A stretch of DNA of 64,000 nt from Erodium maritimum (GCA_963921825.1 OY997592.1:18665432-18729431), one strand, 5' to 3'. Numbered from the stretch's first letter, positions 20,621-33,013 are shown. The notes: a model not told the origin generated them from the sequence alone. Numbers and translations are program-made.

Positions 20621-21145
20621 TACTGGTTGTTGAACTTGCTTGTGTTTGTGATTGCGGATCCCGGTAGGTTGCAAGCACTCTTTGGCTGGCCTGACCAAAT
20701 TTGAGTATCAACGGGTTGCAAGCACTCTTTGGCTGGCCTGACATGGTTTGAGTAACACAGGTTGCAAGCACTCTTTGGCTGGCCTGGTCCGAGTTTGAGT
20801 ATCACAGGTTGTAAGCATTCTTTGGCTAGCCTGATCCGTGTTCGTGTGAGTGGGAGAGGTTACTGAGCAGCTGGTATGCGATCCATTGTGATTTTGTTTG
20901 GTGTGCGATCCCTTGTGATCTGTTTGGTGTTGTGTAGTTGTCGTTTGAGTCCTTGGGAGAGGTCGTCAATTGTTGTGTCGGGTCTGCTTACGTGGTTGAG
21001 TGTTGAGTCGTTCGAGGAAGGTCACCGTGGGAGTTTGTCAGTCGGAGTACTTGAGTTGGGGGCGATGATCCCCGGAGTTGAGTCTGTTGTGGGTGTTATA
21101 GGCTTTGTCTGCTAATTATGCCGTAGTCAGTCTGTTATCCGTGGT

Positions 21146-21163
21146 GGTGAGCGAACGCTCACC
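21146..21163 (+). other. Conserved LTR hairpin in the solo LTR
   Basis: GGTGAGC, GAAC, GCTCACC is identical to 2354-2371, within a block of about 150 bp (21110-21270) that is almost unchanged between the two families. Confidence 0.7.
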
Positions 21164-21477
21164 CCTAGCTGCTTTTCCTACAGGTACTGTTCGTGGGACG
21201 GACTAGGTGAGCTCTCGAAGCTTGTGGAGCTAGGAGCGGAGTCCGGGTTTTGTCTTTTGAGTCTAGTGACGGATACCGTGTACTTTTGTCCACTTGTTAG
21301 GACGTGTTTTAAACTGTATTTTTTAGTTTGTTGAACTAAACTGTTATTTTAAAGTGTTTAATGAAAACAAGTTTTCAAGTGTTTTTTTTTATGTTTAAAA
21401 ATGTTCGCGTCCCGAGATCGGTTTACTGAAATTGGGGCGTGACAGAGACAAAATCTAGGATTATCCAGTTCCTTCCC

Positions 21478-22340
21478 CAAACTTATGGCGGCGATGAACT
21501 CCTCCATCGACGGCTTTTCCAGCCCAATGGATACTAGGTCTCTTATGTGCCTTCTTTTCCATCCTTTTGTAACATCCCGGCTCTTTTGGAGGCCTTTTCT
21601 GTATAAGATGACAATGAGAATGAAATTCATACGGTATAAGGGGGTAGAGATGGCATGGCAAAATTTAAGATGTTTTCTAGTGCGCCCTAGTCGGACGCCT
21701 TAGCTCAACCAAACGACACAACCACCGATCGTTATTGGTGATCATGACCCATGCATGGAAGAGGCAGGGGCTGGTTGTAAAGTAGCTTGCTGACGGAATC
21801 ATGGAATTCTCCTTTATATTAGTTGGAAAGCGTAACCGTATAAAAGAGATGGGGTTGTGGAGCTTCCATTTTTCTTCACTCCTCCTATCCAATCTCTGGC
21901 CTCATATGCAACCATCGTTGGTAGTGTTGTACCACATGCAGATCTGGATTCCCTCTTTCTATCTCCCAATCGATTGCCAATTTAAGTAGTAAGGCGAGTT
22001 CATTGGGAACGAGGTGGGTGAGTGTCTACATGTAGAGTACAAAATGCTAGAGCGGAGTTGGGATCCCTAACCCTGAATCAGAGTTCGACTTGACGTTCGA
22101 TGCCCTCATTATCGATATCTTCGACTACACTGCTGAGACTTAGAACAACCGGTTTACGATGGCATTGAAGTACGGGCACCTCCCTGAATTCTACTATAAA
22201 TGTGACTGATGGGGAATTCCATCAAGTATTTCTCGGTCGACATCCCTAGGGTGGGACTAGAGAACGTCCATTTTGACAACAACATTAGGGGAAGACAGTA
22301 GAGGCTAGCCATACCTCTGATAGAATGGTCCCGACCGGCG
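21478..22340 (+). pseudogene. LINE ORF1 remnant of DUF4283 type
   Basis: Reading-frame pieces match the DUF4283 and zinc-knuckle protein common as ORF1 in plant LINEs. FSFILVGKRNRIKEMGLWSF is at about 21805-21870, VVLYHMQIWIPSFYLPIDCQF at about 21920-21985, GNEVGECLHVEYKMLE at about 22000-22050 and MALKYGHLPEFYYKC at about 22159-22203. In the last piece the first zinc-binding Cys of the usual FCYKC is Tyr. Several stops and frameshifts separate the pieces. The protein would have bound element RNA; it is dead here. Confidence 0.65.
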
Positions 22341-23461
22341 ATGAAGCGATATAGAATATGGGTAGCATAGGTAACTAAGGTACCATTATGCCATGCATCT
22401 TGGGCTCATAGGCCCTCATCCAAGTTTTGGGGCAAATGGGAAGGCTCGGTTGGAGCCTCTGCCAAGTTCGGTTCTGAGTGACACACCTACTTCTATTAGC
22501 CCACAAAATGTCCAAATAGTTGGTTGGGAGTATATATGAGAAAACCAAAGCAGGAGGCCTAGTCTATAAGATCTTCATCTCGGGTTCAAGTCAATGGCAC
22601 ACTTACCCTATTACGAGGACCATTAATCAGGTCCGACCCGACACAGTGGATGCCCCCTTTTCATTTTTTACTCCTCTTGTTAAGTCTTAGGGGGGTCCCG
22701 ACTACCTTGTCATCCTCTTCTCAACCAATCATCCTCTCGGATGGTGATGGGTATTGGGTTTCCCCAACAGGGACCACAAGCACCTAAAGTTATAAGCGGG
22801 ACCCTAAACTTCGGGTACATAGAGGATGAAAGGTCTGGGAGAAAGCAACGTTGGAGGTGGGCCTGAAGGAGTGAAGAAGAGGGAGTTCACAGAGGAGGTC
22901 CCCTCCCCGACCACGATCTCAGTATAGGATGATCTCACACCCCTACCAAACCGGGCGATGGCTCACAAACAACCTTGTTGGGACCAACAACATAGAGTCA
23001 GGTGGAAATGGGATGTACTTACCCGGTTGTCCTAGGATATAGCTACCCTTGTTGCATCCTCTACACACCTTCTAGTGTAGTCAGAGCATTCAATACTTCA
23101 CCTGTATGGAAACAAACTTTTGCGGAAGTTCTTATCGTCTATAGTATGGCACGACAGATGGTTCGTTATCCTGCTTTTAGACTATATTTGATTGATTGGT
23201 TGGTTGGTCTTATGGGGCTGGGTTGCCAATTTTATATTTTGGGTTCAAGTTGATATCAAACTTGAGTTTTAGAGGTAACTAGCATGACCAGACCTGATCG
23301 ACATTCTACATGGATATCATTTGTATGTTTTATGTGGGGCCAAATTACTGGTCTCTTATATAAACTGATTTTTAACCCGTTAAAAAATATGCAATAGATA
23401 ATAGCCTATAAATAATCATTTTTATTTAGTTATTGGGATATAAATTTCACACAAAAAAATG
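22341..23461 (+). other. Probable C-terminal and 3' part of the same LINE, eroded
   Basis: No clear domain is visible. Short GC-rich runs typical of the variable C-terminus of these ORF1 proteins continue to about 22980. An AT-rich end follows at 23280-23461 with the second copy of AAATATGCAATAGATAA (23385-23401). Confidence 0.4.
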
Positions 23462-24515
23462 TTTTTTAGCGAAAGGTACAATTCATTTATTTAAATGAGT
23501 GCATCAGGAATAAATCCCTAACCACGAAGAACAAGAACATACAAAAGACACAATGGTGTCGCAGTTCTTTTTATACTATAACCGTCACTGACGGTATTGG
23601 ATGGGCCAACTATCTCTAAGTTGGGATGCCGTATAGGCAAGGACAGAATACGAAGAGGGGGAAGGGGTGCCGGAAATCTAGGATCTCAACAGCGGTGATG
23701 GTAGGAGGAAAAGCATCTACATGGGACCCCTCCCAGGGCCAGTCCCCGATGCTCGGGGCTGCTTCCCCCGCCCTGGTTTGATCGTCCCGATGTTCTCCAG
23801 CTTATGTCCCTTTGGGTGCTCAATTTCCATCTCCAGACCTACGTCCTCTACCTAGTATAGGATCAGAGTGGGGGGGGGGGGGGGGGAGGGGGGGAGCCGG
23901 AACCCTAGCAGCTGCACCGCCCGGGGGAGGAGGGGCCAGAGCAAGGTCTTCGAAAACCCTAGAAACCGCGCCGCCCGGGGGAGGAGGGGCCAGAGCAAGG
24001 TCTTCGAAAACCCTAGAAACCGCGCCGCCCGGGGGAGGAGGGGCCAGAGCAAGGTCTTGGCCAAACGGTTGGGGTCTGCGGAATAGGGTTTGGAGGGGGA
24101 AAGCCGAGGAGGATGTTGCGTGCGAAGGACGTGATTGGGGGACTTTGCAAGGGCCGCCCTCATCGCGGCTTCGCGGTCGGAGATGGAGTAATTGCTCCCA
24201 TGGAGAAGGATGCCACGTCCACCGATGCTCTCAGGCCAAGGAGTGGGATGACTGACAACACCGACGTAGAGGAAGAAAACGTCAGAACCGAGGGTTTGGC
24301 TTTTCTCCGTCGACGACTCCTATCCCCAGCACCGAGAACGGTTTGCGAGGGACATGACGGTAGCAGAAGGGCATCACTGGTTGGGGAAGCGGTAGGAACG
24401 ACCGGAGAAACCACGACAGAGGATAAATCGACGGTGGGGAAAAGAGAGAACACCATAGCTAGGGCGGCTAGGGTTAGGAGATAGCTCTCAAGAGGCGAGA
24501 GAGTTTTTTTTTAAA
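23462..24515 (-). mobile_element. Minus-strand ORF1-only LINE derivative
   Basis: A T run followed by AGCGAAAGGTAC (23462-23480) is the reversed 3' tail seen in related copies here. The block 23625-23770 matches, on the minus strand, the 3' blocks at 41805-41960 and 46670-46830. The 5' end near 24500 reads CTCTTGAGAGCTATCTCC on the minus strand, like other LINE starts in the window. Two minus frames (24160-24456, 23852-24163) may be the ORF1 start. No EN or RT is present and no TSD was settled. Confidence 0.6.
23870..24078. repeat. G17 run and 54-bp x 3 tandem repeat
   Basis: Seventeen G residues (23870-23886) are followed by units starting at 23917, 23971 and 24025, each with CCGCCCGGGGGAGGAGGGG and CTTCGAAAACCCTAG. 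The period is 18 codons, so the minus frame repeats an 18-residue block. The G run is a likely site of sequencing error. Confidence 0.8.
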
Positions 24516-24601
24516 TAATAAAAGGGTTAATTGCAAAAAAATAATGAGGTATTTTTTATAAAAAAAAAAACTGTTATTTGTTATTATACACTGTTCAAAG
24601 C

Positions 24602-25710
24602 TTTTTTCTAACAAAAAGGTTCATTAATATTAATATACTTTACATACCAAACACAACGCCTAGAAAAACACTAACTACCAGGTATTTGATAAGAAGACAT
24701 TACCGGACAAGACACCAAAGAGAACAGCTACATCTACTAGATATTTGATATTTCGAAAGAGAGGACAAAACAAAATACAAACACTAACAAACAAAATAAA
24801 CAACAATGACAATTGAACGATTTGCGCCCGACCTCCGAAATCTGGAGCTGGGAGCAGAGAAAGGGATGGGGTGAGCGGCAACGTCAGGTACAAATTTGAA
24901 CCGCTTGAGGTGGGTGCACGGGACTGGCCAGACGAGCACGATAAGTAGGAGCACGAGTGAGCGCGTCGGACTGCGTAACTCCGATGAAAAATAGGAATAA
25001 ATCTGATCGTTTGGTAGAGGAGCGTGGTAGAGATATTTGGCCGGAGTAGTTTGGATCGACATCATCGAGAGATGAGGTCCGAGAGGGAAGTGGGCAGCCG
25101 GTTGTCAAAGTAGGGAGAGAAGGCTAGGGGAAGAAGCGGGACAGAGAGACGTGAGGGTGGTGTAGATCCAGCCAAAGAGGAGAAGTGGGGGGATTTGGAT
25201 AGAACGGGGCGGAGAGGGGCGATGGGAAGCGAAGCAGGCCGGAGGGAGGCGAAGGGCGGTAGATCTGGGCGGGGCAGGGTGGATCTAGCCCGTGGACAAC
25301 GGGGAACGGAGGCGGCGGAGGTTGTTCCCTGGTCTATGGCCGGATATGGAGGAGGAGTCGGGTTCTTCTCAGCAAGCCGCCTAGCGACTCCGGAGGGAAC
25401 GCCGATAACACCATTAAGCAGGTCCGGCGAAATCTTGTTGGTCTGGGGAGATACGCTAGTAGCTCCACCAGCTCGACCGGCGAGGGCAATGGAATGGTGG
25501 TTGAGGACTCCATAGTTGGAGGTGAAAGTAAATCTGGAAAGGGGGAGGACGTTTGAAAACAGAGGGGAAGGGCCGGTGAAGCTCGCCGAAGGACGAAATA
25601 ATACCAGAAACTCACATGGCCGGAACCACGAGAGCCACCGGTCGCAGCGGCGAGTAACAGTTTTTTGAGTTTTCATAGAGAGGAAGAGATCAAAACTATT
25701 ATGTGTAAGC
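24602..25710 (-). mobile_element. Minus-strand retroposon, LINE-like
   Basis: On the minus strand a 5' coding-like part (frame 25062-25712, 216 residues, rich in Pro, Ser and Arg) is followed by an AT-rich 3' part ending AATATTAATGAACC and an A run (near 24605). The 3' end style fits plant LINEs. The long frame shows no domain and overlapping frames are open too, so it may not be protein-coding. No TSD was found. Confidence 0.45.
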
Positions 25711-26288
25711 AAAAAATAATAATTTTACTCATAAAATTCAATTGATCATTTTTACTTATTTGGAAACCATTCAAGAAAGCCTTTTATGTTTTCTATATGA
25801 TAAAAAAAACATTAATCTGACCTCATAGTCAACAGTTAATAGGTTCGTGGCCTGCTCTTCTCTCTTTTGTTTGATATCAAATGGAGGTTGGTTCATTGGA
25901 AAGCTTGCAATTTCTATAGTTTAATAGCATATAGCCATTGGACTTTTAGGAGTTGTTGACAACTTCAATGGTGAGAAATATTATTGATTGTTCCACACAA
26001 GGTTGTTAACATGGTATCCTATGTTTCTTGACACCTTTCTCATGCTGCTGTGAGATCTTCCCAGAAATTTGGTGTACTTGCATATCATTTCCCTTTACTT
26101 TGACTCTATATCCCCTCTAAAACTGAAACTTTATCATATAAAAAAGACATTTTCTTCTTCTTCTTTCTTTGGGAGATAATGTTAAGACTGAACTTATAAA
26201 CAATGACATAATTACAAAGATTCACAGAACACTGAGATAAACTAAATTACAAGACTTGAGATGTGTGTGACCTGTGAACGATCTCAGC
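25711..26288 (-). other. 3' UTR and downstream flank of the DUF707 gene
   Basis: This AT-rich sequence follows the stop codon at 26289-26291. The poly-A site is not obvious; AATAAA-like words on the minus strand are weak. The 3' UTR probably ends within a few hundred bases of 26288. Confidence 0.45.
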
Positions 26289-29200
26289 TCAATCTCTTAT
26301 GCGCTTCCATCTCTTTCGTTTTGTCTGCTCTTCTGTATTGTATGTGTATGTTTCATGTGCAATGTATGAGCTCCTTTTAAATGGATCAACAAACTTGTTG
26401 TCCTCCTCCACTGCCCGGTTCCACCGTTCTTTAAACCTCTGAAGCTCCCAAGTTGATTGCCTCCTAATCTATAAGTCCATTTCCAGGTTTAGCTAGAGAT
26501 GAGTTGATCAAAGATCATTAATTTGAGCTAAAATGGTTATTTCAAGTCTCACCTCACTTCGAGAATCAATACTGGTAGGGCGTCTCTGTACATCAATAAG
26601 TGGAAACAGTCAACTACCAGAAATGGAGAATGACTTACTACTTTGTGTACTTGGTGAAGTTTTTACCTTAGCTAACACCGTAGGCTTTGAGGCCTGCCTA
26701 AAACAAACATTGAACAGTTTAAATAGAAGCCAGATTATGATTATCTACTTTGGAAAAGGCTCAATTCTAGTAATCATAAACCAATGTATTAGCTTTCAAA
26801 TACAAAAACATTTCTCAAGAGAGGGAGAGTGACCTTGACCTTTCTTCCTGAAGACTTGTCTCCACCCAAAGTTTGTATCCCCTTGTGTACAATGTACTCG
26901 CTATCAACAACTCCAACCTTCTTTGTGCGGTCCCCCTGAAAACACCTTATTTTCACTCAATACACGATGATGAGAAAGAATGAATAGAAGATGAAATGAC
27001 AACTATCAGTATTAAGCAAGTTCTAAAAGTCAGTGGTTAGTACAAACAGGAAAATAATTAAAAGTCCAGACAGATATCATGAGCCAGAACCAACGCATCT
27101 GGAATTAAGCATCCAATAAATATCCATTCTTGTGTTTGATTTCATTTGGAAGAGGTGTAGCTTGCAAATGATATACTTTGTACATGTTTATGGTTATTCT
27201 GTGAATGCCTAAGATGATAGAATACTACACCATTCTAGATACATGGATTATTAATGTTAACGATGGAATTTCAAATATAAAGCAGCCAAAGACGTAACAT
27301 AATGAAGAGGACGGAGAAAAGCAATGCTGATTTGTAACTACAGGAGCTTATACCATATATATTGTTAGAAGAGAATGGTCACCTGTGCACAATATCCAAG
27401 TTTCATATCCATTCCCCATCCATGGACCAGATCATTCTGGACAAAAACAACAAGCATATTGCAATAATTGGTTACACGAAGAGGAACATCTATTGCAATA
27501 ATTGTCCAAGATATTTTCTTGGGAAAGAAGTAGCAGTTGGATGACACTAGGATAATGCAGTTACCTGTATAAGATGCCAAGCACAATACCAAGCAGATCT
27601 TGAAAATACAGGAGCCATACCTTCCACAAAACTATAAATACAATAAAAACAGATAAAAGAATCATTGTCATTCACTTATAAGATAACAAAATGAAACCCG
27701 AAGAGTGACGATGAGAAGAAGTAAACAGCCAAGTTTCTTAGAACAATAGATTGAATAAATATGACAAAAGCAAAACAGAAACAAAGCGACCAATTTTACA
27801 ACTCACCCAGTGCACGGCGGTCCCTCACTGTGATCATCACACTTTGTATGGCCTCGATCGTCATAGACTCTTCTGCATAAAGAAACATTTAAAACTTGCA
27901 TCATAACTGGTTGCAAGGTGTAGGCATCTACAACTAGTTCTCAAAAAGAGGCCTTTTTACCTATGAAATTTTTTAGCCCTTGATCGAATAGTAATTCTGT
28001 GATGTATGTCTGTTGAGTTTGGGTCTAGAGCCGGCTGTGATATTTCCAATCCTGCTGCTTTGACAATAGCTAGATATCTGATCAGGGAAAAAAACTACTA
28101 ATCATGGAAAACTGATTGATCAAAACCTTAAACAAAAACTAACCATACTTCAGTTCTGCAGACTTGTCCAATAAAAACATATAAACACACCTTCGAGGAT
28201 CAAAGTGTTGCACCCCCAAATCTTCATCCCAGAGAAAAATGTAGTCGTACATGGATACAACATCTGGATGTAAGAAGCGCTTTGCAAACCACCTGAAAAC
28301 ATATAAGAACACAACAATACATAACCTGGGTTAAATTGGAGAAATGTTTTTTTTATGGCTGATGTGTTCTAATGTGTATTGATATTTCAAGCACAGTCTA
28401 CACATTTTAATCCCATAGCATCTTCCGACTGTTTATTTTACTTATTAGAGTTGATGCACAGTCCATTTTTTATCAGCAAGAATGCGGGGAAATCCTACTC
28501 TAGCCTAATCCAATTCCTAACCTAACCTCCACCCACACCTGCTCCCAAGCAGATGTACTCACTGGGGTTCAAATCTCAGGCCTCAAGGAGATGAGAGAGC
28601 TCTCTGAGCATCCGGCCAACCCAAGTGGGAAATGCACATTGCATGGTTTATGTAGCTTTGCAATTTCTGGAGCCAAAGGTAGAAATATGGAAGCAAAGGA
28701 GCTAAATTGGATAAAAGTAGCTTTTGCTAAATTCTGACTCCTGAAGGATAAAATGGGATTGTTGCATTCTTAACAACTCCAATTGAATTTATAGTTCTCA
28801 CCATAGATGCAGTAGACTTCTCAAGCTTTACAGCATGGGTAATTACATGAAATTCATGGTTCATTTGGTCATCAAGAATTGGTTTTGAAGTAGTGAACTG
28901 TGCAGAATTTTTCTGTGTCCAATTGCCTTTTAGCAATGGGGCAGTGGCCTTAAACACCGAGCACTGCAAAAACAAGGTTGTAGCAACGGGGCCATGGCTC
29001 AGACAAAAATTTCATGTTTTCAGCTATTCTGAAGACCCTATCAGTACTGCCATACATTTTTAGGTTGGAGGACTAATACTCAAAACTTCAGACAGAAAAC
29101 TTGTGTTGTGGAGAGTCGCTCCTCATCCTTGGAGCAAGATCCATCCGGTGATTGAAGTAGTGTCAAGAGCATTGACTAATCTACTACTTGTGCCCTCTGT

Positions 29201-30717
29201 TCTTATGTTTGTTTGAGTATTAGGGCTTAATTCTGCTTTTAAGATGTTCATGGTTGTGCTTATTGTTGACACATGCACAACCATGAACTAACTTCATAAT
29301 TGTATGTATGCTTGAACTATGATTCCTGTTATTCTAATCTAAAAGTTTCTGATCTGTTCAATTAGTCCATCATGCTATGCTTGGCTTGATCAACCTTGTA
29401 TTAGTAGGTTTTGACATAGGAGATCAATCGTTAGATGTAAAATCAATTAGGAGCATAAAAACCTATATTTAATCAATGATTTATTTGCTTAGGGACTAGA
29501 AAATTTCTCTTAGGCCCTCAACATCCCATTGAGTTCGAACTTAAGTGTTGTCTTAGTTGTGCTTGTGGGTACACATTCTTATTATTTATCACTCTTACTT
29601 GTTGACACATGCACTTACAGTTTGACCCTTTATTTGGTGTCATTAAAAACACAACTATGCCATTCCAAAATTATAAGATAATTGTGAAATAATGCGAGGT
29701 TGTTAAACTGCCACTGCATGACACTGATCTGAGATAACATATGTAGTTAACAACATGTTTTATAAACTTCTAAAAGATCAATGGTTGGTCAATCTTACCA
29801 TTTTGTCTGATTCTGAACAACTACATGCAAAGCCTTGCCACTCCAGTCAAGATCTGACCACCCGTCCACAAGCCCGTCGTAATGGAACAAAATCACAGTA
29901 AAATTCGCTGAAAGAAACTGAATTCCACAAATACCATTATAAGGAATGGACTTTGCTCCATGAATTTTATTATAAACCCAGAAATGAGATACAAAAAATA
30001 CCTTGCGAACAATAGCATCAACATTTTGCTTTTGCTTAATTCCGACCGCGACTGCGAGTAAGTTATGACTGATGGACTCATCAACCTGCATAGCAATAGA
30101 AACATTCATACATGAACCGAAAGTCAGACTCAAGAGCTTCCGAAGTAGAAGAGAATCAACACAAACCTTGGACCTCAAACCATGAGTCCACCATAGAGGC
30201 TTCAGCTCCAAGTCGGAATGCCGTTCTATAATACCACGTGGCAAGTTGCGCAGCATTGCAGAAGTCAAGTGTGATTCCTAAAGAAAAGCACAAGAAAGAT
30301 TTAGCACTATCCAACTCATACAAATAGGAGATAGAGCTCCATAGAATTAGGAGCAATGCAATAAGGAATCAGGTGCAACTCATATAATCTCATATCAAAA
30401 CATGTATATGGTAATATCATAATAAAAGCAACAAAACTATTACCTTTAAATTGCCAAAGGGACTTATTATAGCTTCCATCTGATGACAAGGGGAAGAAGA
30501 AAACGAGATAAGGACTTCCCAGTGGCAACAAGAAAAAAAAATTGCATAACCCAAAAGGCAGCACAGCATTAATCTATTTAATACTAAGAGATGGAACTCA
30601 GGTAGCACCAAGAAGGTTATTTAATACCTCTGCCTGTTGGTACTGATAATTTGTGGTTCTATACACGATAAACAGCATTACTAAACATACAGTCCCCATG
30701 AATGGAAGCCGCTTCAT
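26289..30717 (-). CDS. DUF707 family protein, 13 coding exons, 384 residues
   Basis: Exons, in transcript order: 30717-30628, 30479-30444, 30277-30167, 30085-30002, 29917-29799, 28292-28191, 28077-27961, 27872-27807, 27631-27565, 27436-27383, 26935-26840, 26585-26553, 26468-26289. Each intron has GT and AG ends and the joined frame has no stop before TGA. The first 20 residues (MKRLPFMGTVCLVMLFIVYR) form a signal anchor, suggesting a type II membrane protein. Family blocks follow: LLAVAVGIKQKQNVD, VILFHYDG, QNQTKWWFAKRFLHP, YDYIFLWDEDLGV, EISQPALDPNST, DLVHGWGMDMKLGYCAQGD, RRQSTWELQRFKERWN. DUF707 proteins occur widely in plants; some databases call them lysine-ketoglutarate reductase trans-splicing-like, with no proven activity. 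Length suits the family (about 380-400). All blocks are intact, so I expect a working gene. Exon ends could be off by a base. Confidence 0.92.
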
Positions 30718-30735
30718 CTTCAATCCGCATTTTCC
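30659..30735 (-). promoter_or_regulatory. Upstream ORF overlapping the DUF707 start
   Basis: An exon begins at 30735 after a CAG acceptor. An ATG at 30730 opens a 23-codon frame that ends in TAG at 30659-30661. It overlaps the main ATG (30717) in another frame. Such an upstream start could lower translation of the main protein unless it is skipped (inference). Using 30717 as the start is supported by the match of residues 1-30 to the family N-terminus. Confidence 0.55.
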
Positions 30736-31952
30736 CTGCCCAGCACATATAATTAGGAACACTATCGTTCCCTTAAATAAGGCAAAACAAATTATTCCCA
30801 AAAAACTCTACAAGAACGAAAGAAAAGCAAAAAACTGATAAGAAAAGATTCTAGAAGTAATTACTCCTTCAAAGACAGGACTTCTTTTCCTCGTCAACCA
30901 ATTCCAAGTTTTGAACAACTTCATGGACAACCAATACTTCTACTCTCCTCTTATAAAAAAACTGCAGCATCCATATTATGCGTAAAAAGAAAGACCATTA
31001 GAAGATAAGATGTAAATTATATATCTTCAACAAGTAACGGCCCATTATATTGTTTGCCCTAAAACAATTTAGTTTTCATGAGGCAAGTATTTCAAGTTCT
31101 GAAATACAAAGTTAATTTTTTCACATGTTCAGTCTCTTTTCACGTCCCTTTAAAAAAACAATCAGCAAGGATAAGAGGCAAAAGCAGAAATTTTTTGAAC
31201 TGAACAACAGCAAAACTGGATCTAATTAGCAATAAATGGCATATGCAATATGCAAGTTCATGTATGCATCACCAACTTATCTAAATGTTGAACATAGGCG
31301 CCAGAGCTAGCAGTGGCAACCAAACCCAGATTTTTGGAAAGTTATAGAATCTAACTATAAGGAGGAGCACTTTAATCACAAACAGCACATCATCAATCCT
31401 AAAACCCATCATGAAATTAGAGAGCAGAGCAACATGCTACTAATCATACCCGAGAAATCCTCATGAGATGGTTCCAAAATACCCTCAACAACAAGCTCCA
31501 ATCATAGGGTACTTCAATTTCAGCAGAGAATTTTGTTTCATCAAATTCAGGAGAGAAAAAACTAAGAAAAGCCCATATTTCATATTCAAAAACCCATCAT
31601 ATAGTACTCAGCAGAAAGATTCTCTGATAAAAAAATATCCTAGTCTATGGTCTTCCCCAATAATCCAGACCAGATGCTTACAGCATAAAAAAATCTTTTT
31701 GTCAAAACTGAAAAGGAAAAAAAAACATTATTAACCGCTTCACAAGATTAACTGTTACATTTAGACCACAAAACAACATCAGTCCAAAACACCAACCTTT
31801 CTTTCAACAGCAAAAAAAGGAGAAAAATCAGAAATCAAGAGTTGAGCTTGATGGGTGTGGAAAGCTTGATCGCCCTCCGACATGCCACAAACCCAGAACT
31901 CAAATCCCAAAACCCAGTAGCAGAAATCCCAAGAAAATGAAAAAGCACTTAC

Positions 31953-32120
31953 CTTTAAAGGTGATAGCTGGAAGGAGATGAACATGAGATAGACTCTGCA
32001 ATTCTGCGAAGAGAGATGGATAGAGCAATAGCATGCAATGGATGAGAGACAATCTCAGAACAGAAGCGAAGGCCTCAGGCTCAGGAAACGAGTGTCCTTT
32101 ATGTTTTGAGGACAATGAAG
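31953..32120 (-). other. Probable 5' UTR exon of the DUF707 gene
   Basis: On the minus strand a pyrimidine-rich leader (CTCATCCATTGCATGC, CCATCTCTCTTCGCAG) ends at a strong donor, TTTAAAG|GTAAGTGC, at 31953. The next acceptor that leads into the coding exon is at 30736, giving a 1.2-kb leader intron. The start site near 32120 is a guess. Leader introns are common in plant genes. Confidence 0.55.
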
Positions 32121-32571
32121 ATCGAAGAGGACTCGAGTGTCATTCTTAAAGCTAAACAAAACATAAATAAAAACGAAGACCAGACCAGACCTGTAGACAC
32201 AGTAGTAGGTCGCATAAACACGCGCACAGTAACAAGTAACACACACAAAAAAACTACTACAAGAGCTTTGACCTCAACAAGTCAAAGTTCATGGCGCAAA
32301 GTAAGTAGGATCAGGTATTTGCTCTTCTGTCACTCTTTCCTTTTATTACTCTCTGTTACTGTATAATTATAGTCTCTCTGTTACTCTACTTTGTTTAACG
32401 AAGTCAGCTGATTTGGTGGAGTTTAGGAACAATTGTTTTTCTGGCCCCAACATAGAGACTATTATTCCCACACGTTCTTAAACCATGTTCCGTAACAAAA
32501 GGTTGTACTTTCAGGATATATTTTAGTACTTTTTCATGGGTATTCTAAAAATGGATCCTTATACGATGGTA
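32121..32571 (-). promoter_or_regulatory. Probable DUF707 promoter region
   Basis: Sequence between the leader exon and the MITE at 32581. On the minus strand a TTTTATTTATG element lies about 40 bases upstream of 32120. No other element is firm. The MITE insertion sits about 450 bases upstream of the presumed start. Confidence 0.35.
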
Positions 32572-32580
32572 TTTATATAG

Positions 32581-33013
32581 GGGTAAACTACAAATACATA
32601 CCCTTAAGTATGCATGTTTAACCGATGAATACCCTGAAGTTTAAAGTTAACTGATGTATACTCTGAAGTTACGAGTTATAACTCAAAACCCCTTCTGTCA
32701 ACTAAAATGACAAAAATATCCTCAGTGATTTTTTTAATAATTTTTTAAAAATATAAATGAAGTGATTTTTTAAACAAAAATGAATTCATTTAATAAGTAA
32801 ATATATATATATATAACAAAAGTAATTTTTAAATATTTGTTTAACATAATTATTGAAGTGTAGTTGAGGGTATTTTCGTCATTTTAACTGACGGAGGGGT
32901 TTTGAGTTACAACTCGTAACTTCAGGGTATGCATCAGTTAACTTTAAACTTTAGGGTATTCATCGGTTAAACGTGCATACTTAAGCTTAAGGGTATGCAT
33001 TTGTAGTTTACCC
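32581..33013. mobile_element. Mutator-type MITE, 433 bp, with 9-bp TSD
   Basis: TTTATATAG flanks both ends (32572-32580, 33014-33022). The terminal inverted repeats are long, about 145 bp each (32581-32724 and 32868-33013), start GGGTAAACTACAAAT and differ by scattered changes. A 9-bp TSD with long TIRs and no coding capacity fits a Mutator-like MITE. The AT-rich middle has no frame. Confidence 0.88.

Larger units (their letters stand above)
18050..21444 (+). mobile_element. Solo gypsy LTR with 5-bp TSD
   Basis: It starts TGTAAAACCCG, ends GGGGCGTGACA and is flanked by GAGAC on both sides (18045-18049, 21445-21449). No internal region is present, so two LTRs recombined and lost the rest (inference). 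Length 3395 bp. From about 19710 onward it aligns with the Tekay-like LTR (minisatellites, hairpin, terminal segment), while its first 1.6 kb does not, so the family LTR is a mosaic. Confidence 0.92.

Noticed and set aside
25062-25712. 216-codon minus-strand frame as a host gene
   Set aside because: No domain, no clear splice partners, overlapping frames open, and a LINE-like 3' end downstream.
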